Shown: positions 16,883 to 28,674 of the stretch, in pieces
Numbering within the stretch: the first letter of the stretch is position 1
Layout: every line of letters starts with the position of its first letter
Origin: Kumtagia sp963829135
Lineage (GTDB): Bacteria; Pseudomonadota; Alphaproteobacteria; Rhizobiales; Rhizobiaceae
NCBI GenBank assembly: GCA_963829135.1
Contig: CAWHHO010000008.1
Coordinates: forward strand, 248,001-312,000
Direction: 5' to 3'
DNA: 64,000 nucleotides
Translations under genes and position numbers: made by a program
The notes under the pieces: generated by a model
Told to the model about the DNA's origin: nothing
What the model saw: only the letters and a program-made list of their open reading frames with translations
Databases searched by the model: none

Positions 16883-17800
16883 GTGGTTCACCTGACGAAA
16901 CTGCGCGACTTGACGGTCGCTGAACCCACGGCGCCGGGCCGGCCCCTGCATCTCAGCGCCGCCAGCGGCCTTGTCGATCTCGGCGGCTATGTGGCCGTCA
17001 TCGCCGATGATGAACTCCATATCGGCCTGTTTCAACGCTACGGACGCAAACCCGGTCGTTTGGTGCGCGTCTTCGACGGTCTTCTTCCCGCGGAGAACCC
17101 GGACCGCAAGGAATTCAAGCCCGACCTTGAGGTGCTTATGCACGTCCCATCGGTTCCCGGACATGCCGACGGGCTTCTGCTGGCTATCGGATCGGGCTCG
17201 ACAGCCAACCGCGGCAAGGCCGTTGCCTTGCAGCTTGACGCGCGCGGCCGGTGGAATCGCGTTCCAGGCACCATCGACTTCCAGCCATTGTTCGAGGCTC
17301 TTCGTGGCACGATACCTCACCTCAACATCGAGGGGGCCACGATCCAGGACGATGAGTTCCGGCTGTTTCATCGCGGCACCATCCGGTTTCCCGACAGCCT
17401 CGTAATCCGGCTGCCACTCCGCTGGCTTCTCGCAGCTTTGGTGTCGCGGCGTATGGATGCGGTAAAGCCGCTCGGCGTACACCGCCTCGACTTGGGGCGG
17501 ATAGAAGGCGTGCCCTATTCCGTGACCGACGCGGCGCCGTTGCCGGACGGGCGAACAGTTGTAAGCGCAGTCGCCGAGAATACCGACAACGCTTACGAAG
17601 ATGGCGCATGTATGGGTGCGTTGATCGGAGTAGTCGATCAACAGATGCATCTCACCCGCACATGGGCTCTCGATCCGGTTCATAAAGTCGAAGGTATAAG
17701 CGCGAGCGTGCAAGGTGCCGGCATTTCGTTGCTGCTGGTGGCCGATGCGGACGATCCCGTGATTGCCGCATCGCTTTTCACCGCAACAATACCCGTCTGA
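16883..17800 (+). CDS. DUF6929 family protein (beta-propeller-like, unknown function)
   Basis: 305 residues, no signal peptide. The sequence is a series of short beta-strands with repeated Gly-Asp turns (LVDLGGYVAVIADDELHIGLFQ, GHADGLLLAIGSGSTANRGKAV, NIEGATIQDDEFRLFHRG, VPYSVTDAAPLPDGRTVVSAVAE, KVEGISASVQGAGISLLLVAD), which looks like blades of a propeller. It resembles proteins annotated as DUF6929; no enzyme function can be assigned. The start is a GTG 23 bases after lolA. It may be cotranscribed with lolA and the exonuclease gene behind it. Confidence 0.75.
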   Translation: MVHLTKLRDLTVAEPTAPGRPLHLSAASGLVDLGGYVAVIADDELHIGLFQRYGRKPGRLVRVFDGLLPAENPDRKEFKPDLEVLMHVPSVPGHADGLLLAIGSGSTANRGKAVALQLDARGRWNRVPGTIDFQPLFEALRGTIPHLNIEGATIQDDEFRLFHRGTIRFPDSLVIRLPLRWLLAALVSRRMDAVKPLGVHRLDLGRIEGVPYSVTDAAPLPDGRTVVSAVAENTDNAYEDGACMGALIGVVDQQMHLTRTWALDPVHKVEGISASVQGAGISLLLVADADDPVIAASLFTATIPV

Positions 17801-17870
17801 ACGCCAGAACGCGGCTTGCCTTCAGGCGGCTTCGCTGCCAGTTTCCGGCGCCTTCCATCCGGACCCCTCC

Positions 17871-18680
17871 ATGCCGCTCTCCATCGCCACCTGGAACATT
17901 AATTCCGTCCGCCTGCGCATGCCGATTGTTGAGCGCTTTCTGACCGAGAACGCGCCGGACCTGCTCTGTCTGCAGGAGACGAAATGCCCGGATGATCAGT
18001 TTCCGTCGAGCGGCATTTCATCGGTTGGGCTACGAGCATATCGCGATTAGTGGCCAAAAGGGCTACCACGGGGTTGCGACCGTCGCGCGGCGCGCCGATC
18101 GAAGTCGTGGACCGACGCCGCTTCTGCGACATCGAGGATTGCCGCCACATCTCAGTACGCTTTGGCGCAGGCGGGAAGTCTATCCTGCTGCACAATTTCT
18201 ACATTCCGGCGGGGGGCGACGAGCCTGACCCCGCCATTAACCGGAAATTCAAACACAAGCTCGATTTCGTTGCCGAGATGAACGCGGTCCGCGCCGAGTT
18301 CGGACGGAACTGTTGCGTCGATCCTGGTTGGCGATCTCAACATCGCGCCTCTCGAACATGACGTCTGGTCGCACAAGCAGCTGCTCAAAGTGGTCAGTCA
18401 CACACCGGTCGAGACCCAGAATTTCGAGGCAATGCGCAATGCGGGAGGCTGGGTGGATCTGATGCGCCACAATGTGGCTCATGATCAGAAGATTTATACC
18501 TGGTGGAGCTATCGCGCCCGGGACTGGCAGGCGTCGGACCGAGGCCGGCGTCTCGATCATATCTGGTCGTCGGAAAACCTGTTGCCGGTTTTCAGCGGCT
18601 ACAAAATCCTGCGTGAGGCGCGTGGTTGGGAACGCCCATCCGACCATGTCCCGGTCATCGCGCGATTTGACCTGGACTGA
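17871..18680 (+). pseudogene. xthA: Exodeoxyribonuclease III (XthA), three frameshifts
   Basis: AP endonuclease/3'-5' exonuclease of base-excision repair. Pieces in three frames add up to one full protein: SIATWNINSVRLRMPIVERF and CLQETKCPDDQFP (frame 3), HRLGYEHIAISGQKGYHGVA (frame 1 from about 18005), IEVVDRRRFCDIEDCRHISV ... LHNFYIPAGG (frame 2 from about 18100) and ILVGDLNIAPLEHDVW ... GWERPSDHVPVIARFDLD (frame 3 again from about 18320). The catalytic residues (Asn, Glu34-type, Asp-Leu-Asn, Ser-Asp-His) are all kept. Each shift is one extra base. With no residue decay at all between shifts, sequence errors are at least as likely as a true pseudogene. Confidence 0.88.
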
Positions 18681-18839
18681 GGCGCTGCCGCGGCAACTCG
18701 ACAACGTTGAAGCGCAGGTGGGATAGCGGCGGCCGGAGTTGCAGGTGTTCTTTGATACAGGAGCCCTATGATTTCGTTTGACGCGGGCCGAAAGGGACGA
18801 AACACTCCGGCACCATAACTTACGAGAGTTGCGTCGCGG

Positions 18840-21800
18840 ATGGCGCCTCCCGCACAGGCCTCAACAATGACCCTCCACGACGTCGCACTCGGCGACAAGT
18901 TCGATCTGTCGAAGGAGCGCGTGTTCCTCTCTGGCGCGCAGGCAATCGTGCGCATGCTGTTGATGCAGCGTGAGCGTGACCGGTTGGCCGGCTTGAACAC
19001 TGCGGGCTTTGTCTCAGGCTATCGCGGTTCGCCCTTGGGCGGGCTGGATATGCAACTGTGGAAGGCCCGCCAGCAACTCGGCGAAGCCGGCGTGGTGTTC
19101 CAGCCGGGCCTCAACGAGGAACTCGCGGCCACCGCCTGTTGGGGTACGCAGCAGACGGAGCTTGCCGGCGAAGGCCGTCATGATGGCGTATTCAGCCTCT
19201 GGTACGGCAAGGGGCCGGGCGTCGATCGCGCCGGTGATGTGTTCCGCCACGCCAATCTCGCCGGCACCTCCAGGCATGGCGGTGTGGTCGCCTTGATGGG
19301 CGACGACCACATGGCCGAATCATCGACCAACGCCCACGCTACGGAGTTCGTGTTCGTCGGCAGCATGATCCCGATCCTCAACCCGGCCGGCGTGCAGGAA
19401 CTGATCGACTACGGCCTCTACGGCTATGCGCTTTCGCGCTTTGCCGGGACGTGGACGGCAATCAAATGCGTGAAGGACAATGTCGAATCGACCGCTTCCG
19501 TCGATGCCTCGCTGGATCGGGTGCGCGTAACATTGCCGGAATTCGACATGCCTCCGGGCGGGCTTGGCATTCGCGACGAAATCGACCAGCTCGGCCAGGA
19601 AGAGCGGCTGTTCGACTTCAAGCGCGCCGCGGTCTCTGCCTTCATCCGCGCCAACGACATCAACCGCGTCATTTATTCCGGAGGGCGGAGCGCCAGGCTC
19701 GGCATCATCACTGTCGGCAAGAGCTATCTCGACGTGCGCCAGGCGCTAGACGACCTCGGCATCGACGAAGCCGCGGCAAATCGCATCGGCATTCGCCTGT
19801 TCAAGGTCGGCGCACCCTGGCCGCTCGACCTCGATCACGTCGCTGACTTCGTCGAGGGGCTGGAAACCGTCGTGGTGGTCGAGGAGAAGCGCTCGCTGAT
19901 CGAGGTGCAGCTCAAGGAAGCGCTCTACAACACCAGCCATCGTCCGCTGATCGTCGGCAAGACGGACGAGCGCGGCAGCTCCTTGTTTCCCGCCAAAGGC
20001 GCGCTAGACCCCAACGAAATCGCGATCGCGCTTGGTGATCGCATTTTGCGCACGATCGGCCATTCGGAAGAGATCGCGGCGCGCGTGACGCGATTGCGGC
20101 AGTTTCAGGCGATGCTTGCCGATACGCAGGACATTGGGCTGCGTACGCCGTATTTCTGCTCGGGTTGTCCGCACAACAGCTCGACGAAAGTGCCCGAGGG
20201 CTCTATCGCGGCGGCGGGGATCGGCTGCCATTTCATGGCACTGTGGATGGACCGCTCGACATCCGGCTTCACCGCCATGGGCGGCGAGGGTGCGCAATGG
20301 GTCGGTCAAGCGCCGTTTGTAGGCCGCGAACACATTTTCCAGAACCTCGGCGACGGCACCTATAACCACTCCGGCAGCCTGGCGCTGCGTTTCGCCAAGG
20401 CGTCAGGCACCAACATAACCTACAAGATTCTCTACAACGACGCTGTCGCGATGACCGGCGGACAGCAGCACGAAGGCGGCCTGTCGGTTCACGCCATAGC
20501 CAATCAGGTTCGGGCAGAAGGCATCGAGCGGATCGCAGTCGTCAGCGACGAGCCGGACAAATATGCGGCTCCCTTCCCTGCCGGAACAACTGTCCACCAT
20601 CGTGACGACCTCGATGCCGTTCAGCGGGACCTGCGCCAGATCAAAGGCGTGTCCGTTCTGATCTACGACCAGACTTGCGCTGCCGAAAAGCGCCGCCGCC
20701 GCAAGCGCGGCACCTTTCCCGACCCGGACAAGCGCGTGATCATCAACGAGCTGGTCTGCGAGGGATGTGGCGATTGCGGCGTCCAGTCCAACTGCGTCTC
20801 GGTTCAGCCGGTGGAGACCGAGTTCGGGCGCAAGCGGCGTATCGACCAGTCGAGCTGCAACAAGGACTTTTCCTGCGTCAACGGCTTCTGCCCATCCTTT
20901 GTGACGGTGCATGGCGCGAAAATCAGGAAGGCGGAGGGCGTTGCCGGGTCGGGACGACCCGCTGGACGGCGTACCCTTGCCCGCCGCGCGGGCTCTGGGA
21001 CGCCAAGGGTGGTCAGCAATCATTGACGGTGTCGGCGGCACCGGCGTCGTTACCATCGGCGCGATCCTTGGCATGGCCGCACATCTTGAGGGCAAGGGCT
21101 GCGGCATGATCGACATGGCGGGCCTGGCGCAAAAAGGCGGCGCTGTGTTCACGCATCTGCGCATCGCCGGCACGCCCGACGACATACACGCGATCCGCGT
21201 TTCAGCCGGGCAGGCCGATCTTATACTCGGCTGCGATCTGGTCGTTTCCGGCTCGCGCAAGGTGCTGGCGGCAGTGCGCGAAGGCCATACTACCTTTGTT
21301 GCAAATACCGCGGAAATCATGCCGGGAGATTTCACCCGCGCGGCCGATTACTCATTGCCGACCGAGCGGTTGAAGCGGGCCATCCGCAACGCGGCAGGCG
21401 ATGATCATACGCACTTCTTCGATGCGACGCGGACTGCTGCGGGACTGTTCGGCAGCTCGATCGGCGCCAACATGTTCATGCTTGGATTTGCCTTCCAGAA
21501 AGGCGCGCTGCCGCTATCGGCGGAAGCAATCGAGCGGGCGATCGATCTCAACGGCGAGGCGGTCACGATGAACATTGCCGCGCTGCGCTGGGGACGACGT
21601 GCGGCGCATCAGCCTGATTTCGTTCAGAAAATAGCCTTTAGCGCGATGCCGGGATTGTCCTCGTCCGTCACGCAGACGCTCGACGAGGTTATCCTGCGGC
21701 GAGCGGAATTCCTCACCGCCTATCAGGATGCATCATACGCTCGCCGCTACCTGGATCGTATCGAGCGGATTCGGGAAGCCGAGAGCCGGACCGTACCCGA

Positions 21801-22338
21801 GTCGACACAACTGACCGACGCCGTCGTCCGCAACCTGTTCAAGCTGATGGCGGTAAAGGATGAGTATGAGGTCGCGCGGCTCTACACGGATGGTGTGTTT
21901 CGCCGGCAGCTCGCGCAGGAATTCGAAAGTTACGACAAGCTCGAATTTCATCTGGCGCCGCCGATCCTCGGCCGGCGCGATGCCCAGGGCAAGCCGCTGA
22001 AATCACGATTTTCCGGTCGAATGATGATTGCCTTCAAGCTCCTGGCGCCGTTGAAGCGTCTGCGCGGAACTGTGTTCGATCTGTTTTCCTACACTGCGGA
22101 GCGGCGCCTGGAGCGCGATCTGCTCACGCGCTACGAATCAGACCTGGACCGCATCATCAAGGTTCTCGAACCTTCGAGGCTCGAGGCGGCTGCCGGGCTC
22201 GCCTCACTGCCTAAACTTATCCGCGGTTACGGTCATGTAAAGAAGGCGAGCATTGCCCGCGCGGACGCGGAGCGCGAAATTCTGTTGGCGACGCTGAACC
22301 GGCCGGAAACGGAGCGGCTCATACGCGCCGCCGAATAG
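18840..22338 (+). pseudogene. Fused indolepyruvate ferredoxin oxidoreductase (alpha/beta-gamma), one frameshift
   Basis: Large ThDP and Fe-S enzyme that decarboxylates aryl- or 2-oxoacids to acyl-CoA and reduces ferredoxin. Frame 3 (18840-21026) gives the pyrimidine- and ThDP-binding parts (GYRGSPLGGLDMQLWKA, FCSGCPHNSSTKVPEGS, GDGTYNHSGSLALR) and an Fe-S motif CEGCGDCGVQSNC. Frame 1 (20911-22338) gives the gamma domain (IIDGVGGTGVVTIGAILGMA, MIDMAGLAQKGGAVFTHLR) and a C-terminal domain. The break lies near 20940-20960, again one extra base. Intact homologues are single chains of about 1150 residues. A second ATG at 18867 is closer to the usual start. Likely functional if the shift is an error. 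Confidence 0.88.
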
Positions 22339-22489
22339 GCAGTTGCTTTATCTGGCCGTGTTTCCAGTGGGCAGCGGGATTCTTTCAAAATAAAAGCGAT
22401 GCACTTGTCGCAGGGCTGCGAGCAATAGCGCCATTGCCCTTGATGCATGATTTCGCTATGTGCCGAGGTACCACCTTCGGAGGGATATT

Positions 22490-22714
22490 ATGGCCGACCA
22501 CACCCCGACTGGGCCGCTCGAGATGGGCGCCGCCATGGACTATGCCGAGCACGAAAAGACGTACCACCGGTTTCTGTCGCTTGCGAAGTACGGCGCCTTG
22601 GTCTGTATCGCGCTTCTGGCCTCGATGGCGTTCGGATTCTTCGTTGGAGGATTCTTCTCCGCGCTCGTCCTGTTCATTCTGGTTCTGGCGGCCGGCGGCT
22701 TCCTGCTGCGCTGA
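22490..22714 (+). CDS. aa3-type cytochrome c oxidase subunit IV
   Basis: 74 residues: a hydrophilic N-terminus with MDYAEHEKTYHRFLSLAKYG, the motif of the bacterial subunit IV family, followed by one long hydrophobic hairpin (about residues 34-74). It is a small accessory subunit of the aa3 terminal oxidase in the inner membrane. GGAGGG is ten bases before the ATG. In Hyphomicrobiales this gene regularly precedes the pnt transhydrogenase genes, as here (83-base gap). Confidence 0.92.
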   Translation: MADHTPTGPLEMGAAMDYAEHEKTYHRFLSLAKYGALVCIALLASMAFGFFVGGFFSALVLFILVLAAGGFLLR

Positions 22715-22796
22715 CGATCCGCCGCTGGCGCACGACTATCTCTAGCTCGTTGGCTTCGCCAGGGGCATATACGCACGATCCGGAAGGGAGAGTTCG

Positions 22797-24164
22797 GTGG
22801 GGCAGATAGTATTCATCCCGCGCGAGATCGAAGCCGGGGAAACGCGCGTGGCGGCTTCCCCCGATACGGCGAAGCGGCTGGCGGCGCTTGGCTTTGAAGT
22901 CGTGGTGGAGGCCGGTGCGGGACTGTCCTCGCGAATTGTCGATGAGGATTTCGTCAGGGCGGGCGCCACGATCGGCAAGGCGGCCGACGCTGCAGGTGCA
23001 GACGTTGTGCTCAAGGTGCGGCGGCCAAGTGCCGCCGAACTGAATGGCTACAAGGCTGGCGCCGCTGTCCTCGCAATCATGGATCCCTACGGTAACGATG
23101 CAGCCCTGGCGGCAATGGCAAAGGCTGGAGTTACGGCTTTTGCCATGGAACTGATGCCGCGCATTACCCGCGCGCAATCTATGGATGTGCTGTCCTCACA
23201 GGCCAATCTGGCAGGCTATCAGGCGGTGATTGACGGCGCCGCCGAATACGACCGTGCCCTGCCGATGATGATGACTGCGGCGGGTACGGTACCTGCTGCA
23301 AAAATCTTCATCATGGGCGTGGGCGTCGCCGGCCTCCAGGCTATCGCTACGGCCAGGCGCCTTGGCGCCGTCGTAACGGCAACCGATGTGCGTCCCGCAG
23401 CCAAGGAGCAGGTCGCATCGCTCGGCGCAAAGTTCCTGGCCGTCGAGGACGAGGAATTCAAGGCGGCCGAGACTGCAGGCGGCTACGCCAAAGAGATGTC
23501 GAAGGAATATCAAGCAAAGCAGGCGGCGCTGACCGCGGAGCACATCGCCAAGCAGGACATCGTCATCACCACCGCGCTGATCCCGGGCCGCCCCGCCCCG
23601 AAGCTCGTTTCGGCAGCGATGGTCGCCTCGATGAGGGCGGGGTCCGTGATCGTGGATCTCGCTGTCGAGCGCGGCGGCAACGTCGAAGGCGCGGTACCCG
23701 GCCAGATTATAACAACAGCCAATGGCGTGAAGATCGTCGGGCACCTCAATGTGCCGGGACGCGTCGCAGCCTCTGCGTCTCTGCTTTATGCAAAGAACCT
23801 CTACGCCTTTCTCGAAACCATGGTCGAAACCAAACCGGGATTCGCCATTTCGCCGGATAATCTAGCGCCGGTCTACCGCAGCCTGAAGATTAATCGCGAC
23901 GACGAACTGGTGAAGGCGACGATGCTCACCGATGGCGGTGAGATCGTGCATCCGAACTTCGCCAACGCCGCGCCGGCTCCGGTAATGATCGCCGATGCCG
24001 GGCCGGCAAGGAATGTCGAACCGGTGGAGCCATCGAAACCCCGGACGACGCGCAAGGTTGGCGCCGGCACGGCGGCCAAGGATGGACCCTACGCTCACGT
24101 CGAGACACCCGAGGAAAAGCCGGCGCGCAAGACGTCCGCGTCGAAGAAGACGGGAGAGGCCTGA
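22797..24164 (+). CDS. pntAA: NAD(P) transhydrogenase subunit alpha part 1
   Basis: Soluble NAD(H)-binding subunit of the proton-translocating transhydrogenase that makes NADPH from NADH using the proton gradient. 455 residues: the opening PREIEAGETRVAASPDTAKRLAALGFEVVVEAGAG and the NAD-binding fold KIFIMGVGVAGLQAIATARRLGAVVTATDVR are diagnostic, with DIVITTALIPGRPAPKLV further on. About 70 extra residues at the C-terminus are rich in Pro, Ala and Lys (a linker seen in the split form). Start is GTG. The stop overlaps the next gene by one base (TGATG), so the three pnt genes form one coupled operon. Confidence 0.94.
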   Translation: MGQIVFIPREIEAGETRVAASPDTAKRLAALGFEVVVEAGAGLSSRIVDEDFVRAGATIGKAADAAGADVVLKVRRPSAAELNGYKAGAAVLAIMDPYGNDAALAAMAKAGVTAFAMELMPRITRAQSMDVLSSQANLAGYQAVIDGAAEYDRALPMMMTAAGTVPAAKIFIMGVGVAGLQAIATARRLGAVVTATDVRPAAKEQVASLGAKFLAVEDEEFKAAETAGGYAKEMSKEYQAKQAALTAEHIAKQDIVITTALIPGRPAPKLVSAAMVASMRAGSVIVDLAVERGGNVEGAVPGQIITTANGVKIVGHLNVPGRVAASASLLYAKNLYAFLETMVETKPGFAISPDNLAPVYRSLKINRDDELVKATMLTDGGEIVHPNFANAAPAPVMIADAGPARNVEPVEPSKPRTTRKVGAGTAAKDGPYAHVETPEEKPARKTSASKKTGEA

Positions 24165-24592
24165 TGGAAAAGACAGCGCTGGAAAAAGCTCTCGAGCAAC
24201 TCGATCTCGCGACGCAGGCGGTGCGCCACGCGGCGGAAAACGCCGTGGGCAGTCCCGGCGCAGCCGACGCGGCTGGTGATGCGGCACATGCCCTGTCCGG
24301 CGGTGCGATCGACCCCTTCGTCTTCCGCTTCGCCATCTTCGTTCTGGCGATCTTCGTCGGCTACTATGTCGTCTGGTCTGTGACCCCGGCGCTGCACACG
24401 CCGCTGATGGCAGTCACAAACGCGATCTCCTCGGTAATCGTGGTTGGCGCATTGCTTGCCGTCGGCATATCGGCGTCCGGCGTCGCAACCGGTTTCGGCT
24501 TTGTTGCGCTGGCGCTGGCCTCGGTGAATATCTTCGGCGGCTTCCTCGTCACACAGCGGATGCTGGCGATGTACAAGAAGAAAGAGAAGTGA
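24164..24592 (+). CDS. pntAB: NAD(P) transhydrogenase subunit alpha part 2 (membrane)
   Basis: 142 residues; the N-terminal 40 or so are a soluble helix (EKALEQLDLATQAVRHAAE), followed by three to four membrane segments including FVFRFAIFVLAIFVGYYVVW and the family block TPALHTPLMAVTNAISSVIVVGAL. This is the membrane part of the alpha subunit that in E. coli is fused to the NAD domain. The gap to pntB is 7 bases. Confidence 0.94.
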   Translation: MEKTALEKALEQLDLATQAVRHAAENAVGSPGAADAAGDAAHALSGGAIDPFVFRFAIFVLAIFVGYYVVWSVTPALHTPLMAVTNAISSVIVVGALLAVGISASGVATGFGFVALALASVNIFGGFLVTQRMLAMYKKKEK

Positions 24593-24599
24593 GCGCCAG

Positions 24600-25997
24600 A
24601 TGAACGCCAACCTCGCGTCCTTCCTCTATCTCGTCTCCGGCATCCTGTTTATTCTGGCGCTGCGCGGTCTGTCGCATCCGACGACCAGCCGCCAGGGCAA
24701 CACCTACGGCATGATCGGCATGGCGATCGCCATCGTCACCACGCTGGCTTTGGCGACGCCGTCCGGCACCGGCTTCGTGCTGATCCTCGCCGGCCTGGCT
24801 GTCGGCGGTGGCGCAGGTGCCTACATTGCGCGGCGCATTCCGATGACCTCGATGCCGCAACTGGTTGCGGCGTTCCACTCGCTCGTCGGCCTCGCAGCCG
24901 TCATGGTCGCCGCTGCTGCCATCTATGCGCCGACCAGCTTCGGCATCGGCACCGTAGGCGACATCCACAGCCAGGCGCTGGTCGAGATGAGCCTTGGCGT
25001 TGCAATCGGCGCGATCACCTTCACCGGCTCCATCATCGCCTTCCTGAAACTCGACGGCCGCATGTCCGGCAAGCCCATCATGCTGCCGGCCCGCCATGCC
25101 ATCAACATCGGCCTGGGGGCGGCGCTGGTGGTGCTGATCATCCTCCTGGTCGCGACAGAAAGCACCCTCATCTTCTGGCTGATCGTTGCGGCATCGCTGG
25201 CGCTTGGCGTGCTGCTCATCATACCGATCGGCGGCGCCGATATGCCGGTGGTGGTGTCGATGCTCAATTCCTATTCGGGGTGGGCAGCGGCTGCACTTGG
25301 CTTCACGCTGGGCAATCTGGCGCTGATCATCACCGGCGCGCTGGTCGGCTCTTCGGGTGCGATCCTCTCCTACATCATGTGCAAGGGCATGAACCGCTCA
25401 TTCATCTCCGTCATCCTCGGCGGATTCGGCGGCGAGACAGCCGCTGCCCTCGACGATGGCATCCAGCGCACGGTGAAGACAGGCGCCGCTGATGACGCCG
25501 CCTATCTGATGATGAACGCGCAGAAGGTCATCATAGTGCCCGGCTACGGCATGGCGGTCGCGCAGGCGCAGCACGCACTGCGCGAGATGGCCGACAAGCT
25601 CAAAGCGGCCGGCGTCGAGGTCAAATACGCGATCCATCCGGTGGCGGGCCGCATGCCAGGGCACATGAACGTATTGCTGGCGGAAGCCAACGTGCCGTAC
25701 GATGAGGTGTTCGAACTTGAGGATATCAACTCGCAGTTCCCCCAGGCCGATGTCGCCTACGTCATCGGCGCCAACGACGTGACCAACCCGTCGGCACGCG
25801 ACGACAAGACCTCTCCGATCTATGGAATGCCCATCCTCGACGTCGACAAGGCGCGCACTTGCCTGTTCGTCAAGCGATCGCTCGGCTCAGGGTATGCTGG
25901 CATCGACAATACGCTGTTCTACAAGGACGGGACGATGATGCTGCTCGGCGACGCCAAGAAGATGACCGAGGAAATCGTCAAGGCGATGGATCACTGA
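24600..25997 (+). CDS. pntB: NAD(P) transhydrogenase subunit beta
   Basis: 465 residues. Membrane domain with about nine hydrophobic segments (residues 5-260), including MPVVVSMLNSYSGWAAAALGF, which carries conserved proton-channel residues; then the NADP(H)-binding domain III with IVPGYGMAVAQAQHALREMAD (the G-x-G-x-A/V fingerprint), HPVAGRMPGHMNVLLAEA and YVIGANDVTNPSA. It completes the pnt operon. Confidence 0.95.
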   Translation: MNANLASFLYLVSGILFILALRGLSHPTTSRQGNTYGMIGMAIAIVTTLALATPSGTGFVLILAGLAVGGGAGAYIARRIPMTSMPQLVAAFHSLVGLAAVMVAAAAIYAPTSFGIGTVGDIHSQALVEMSLGVAIGAITFTGSIIAFLKLDGRMSGKPIMLPARHAINIGLGAALVVLIILLVATESTLIFWLIVAASLALGVLLIIPIGGADMPVVVSMLNSYSGWAAAALGFTLGNLALIITGALVGSSGAILSYIMCKGMNRSFISVILGGFGGETAAALDDGIQRTVKTGAADDAAYLMMNAQKVIIVPGYGMAVAQAQHALREMADKLKAAGVEVKYAIHPVAGRMPGHMNVLLAEANVPYDEVFELEDINSQFPQADVAYVIGANDVTNPSARDDKTSPIYGMPILDVDKARTCLFVKRSLGSGYAGIDNTLFYKDGTMMLLGDAKKMTEEIVKAMDH

Positions 25998-26067
25998 TCG
26001 GTATTTTCGCGCAGGTGATCTCGAAATGCTCCGGCGCCGCTTGGCATTCCGCAGACCGGCCTCTCGG

Positions 26068-26832
26068 CTATGGCGCTTCCCGGGAAAACCCTTCGCTGGC
26101 CTTGAGCAGCTTGCGCGTATAGTCGGCCCTCACATTGTGACCGGCGAGATCGGCGGCCGACAGTTGCTCGACCGCTTCGCCACTCTGCATTACCATCAGC
26201 CGCTCGCACATATGAGTGACGATCGCAAGATCGTGGCTGACCATGAGGAAGGTCAGCTTCCGGTCGCGGCGCACCTGCTCAAGCAGATTGAGCACTTCCG
26301 CCTGTACCGAAGCGTCAAGCGCCGATGTCGGCTCATCGAGCAGCAGGATCGAAGGCTCGAGGATCAGTGCGCGTGCGATCGCGACACGCTGTCGCTGCCC
26401 GCCGGACAGCTGATGCGAATAGCGGAAGCGAAAACCCGATCCCAAGCCGACCTCGTCCAGCGCTCGCAGGATGCGCGTCTCGCTGTCTGGAAAGCCATGG
26501 ATCGCCAGCGGCTCCAGCAGCAGCCTGTCGACGGTCTGACGCGGATGCAGAGAGCCGTAGGGGTCCTGGAAGACCATCTGGACGGAGCGGTAGAAGGCTT
26601 TGTCGCGATGGGCGCCGAGCGGCTTCCCATTGACTGTGATCGTGCCGCTGGCGACCGGTGCCAGCCCCGCAACCGCCCGCAGCAAGGTCGATTTTCCTGA
26701 GCCGGACTCACCGACGAGGCCGAAGGATTTACCGGAGGCAACATCCAGGCTGACGCGATTCAGCGCGCGAAACCGGTCGAAGATCACTTCGAGGTTGCGG
26801 ATGGACAGTGCCGGGATCATGGCCGTCTGCAC
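26068..26832 (-). CDS. Peptide ABC transporter ATP-binding protein (DppF/OppF type)
   Basis: 254 residues with Walker A GESGSGKST at 41-49, signature LSGGQRQRVAIARAL, Walker B ILLLDEPTSALDAS and the switch His in LMVSHD. A short first GTG (26832) or the ATG four codons on (26820) may be the start. Last gene of a minus-strand operon in the order dipeptidase, binding protein, permease, permease, ATPase, ATPase. Its end converges on pntB with a 70-base gap. Confidence 0.92.
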   Translation of the reverse strand: MQTAMIPALSIRNLEVIFDRFRALNRVSLDVASGKSFGLVGESGSGKSTLLRAVAGLAPVASGTITVNGKPLGAHRDKAFYRSVQMVFQDPYGSLHPRQTVDRLLLEPLAIHGFPDSETRILRALDEVGLGSGFRFRYSHQLSGGQRQRVAIARALILEPSILLLDEPTSALDASVQAEVLNLLEQVRRDRKLTFLMVSHDLAIVTHMCERLMVMQSGEAVEQLSAADLAGHNVRADYTRKLLKASEGFSREAP

Positions 26833-26887
26833 CTGCCAACTGATAAAGTTCTATCGAGAATACCCCCAAATGGCACGCCGCACCGCA

Positions 26888-27717
26888 TCACGCCAACCAC
26901 TCCGGTTTGCGATCAAGCACCGGCAAGGGATGCCTGTCAGCGCCGATTTTCGGCATGCAGTTGAGCAGGCCTTGCGTATAGGGATGCTCGGCGCGCGACA
27001 GTTCCGAAGCCGGCAGCTGTTCGACGATCTTGCCGGCATACATGACGATGACGCGGTCGCAGAAAGATGAGACGAGCCTGAGATCGTGCGAGATAAAGAT
27101 CAGGCCCATGCCACGGTCGGCCACAAGGTGGTCCAGAATACCCAGCACATCAAGCTGGACCGTCACGTCCAAAGCCGATGTCGGCTCATCGGCAATCAGC
27201 AATTCCGGCCCGGCGATAAGCATCATCGCGATCATCGCGCGCTGGCCCATGCCGCCGGAGACCTCATGGGGATAGAGATCGAACACGCGTTGCGGTTCGC
27301 GTATCTGCACGGCTTCAAGCATGGCCAGCGCCCTGTCGCGCGCCTCAGACCTGCCGACCCTCTCATGCGTCTTTAGTGCCTCGACGATCTGGCGGCCGAT
27401 CGTCATGACCGGATCAAGGGAATATTTCGGATCCTGCAGGATCATGGCGATGCGGCCGCCGCGCAGGTCCCGGCGCACACGCGGCGACGCCGTCAACAGG
27501 TCGAGGCCCCCGAGATCGAGCCGCTTCGCCGTTACGACGGCGCGACGATCCGTCAGCCCCATGATGGCGCGGCCGGTCTGCGACTTGCCGGAGCCGGATT
27601 CGCCGACGATGCCTAGCCGCTCGCGGCCAAGCGTGAACGAGACTCCGCGCACCGCCTCGATGACACCGGTGCGCGTCGGAAAACGGACGCGCAGGTCCTC
27701 GACGGTCAGCAGCGCGC

Positions 27718-27721
<4 letters not shown>
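26888..27721 (-). CDS. Peptide ABC transporter ATP-binding protein (DppD/OppD type)
   Basis: 277 residues. Walker A GESGSGKSQ near residue 39-47, a somewhat divergent signature VSGGMGQRAMIAMML in place of LSGGQ, Walker B LLIADEPTSALDVT, and the C-terminal HPYTQGLLNCMPKIG oligopeptide-transporter tail that binds a metal cluster in some relatives. It overlaps the end of the upstream permease gene by four bases (ATGA type), so translation is coupled. Confidence 0.92.
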
Positions 27722-28635
<914 letters not shown>

Positions 28636-28674
28636 AAACGACAACTCCAGGTTCCGGAGCGGGTAAGAGAAAGC

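Noticed and set aside
8071..22338. Programmed +1 frameshifting as explanation for the broken genes
   Set aside because: The shift sites share no slippery sequence or rare codon/stop arrangement, occur up to three times in one gene, and hit unrelated genes. Insertion errors explain them more simply.
22385..22567. 60-codon minus-strand frame before the cytochrome oxidase subunit IV gene
   Set aside because: It overlaps the subunit IV start region antisense, has no start signal or similarity.
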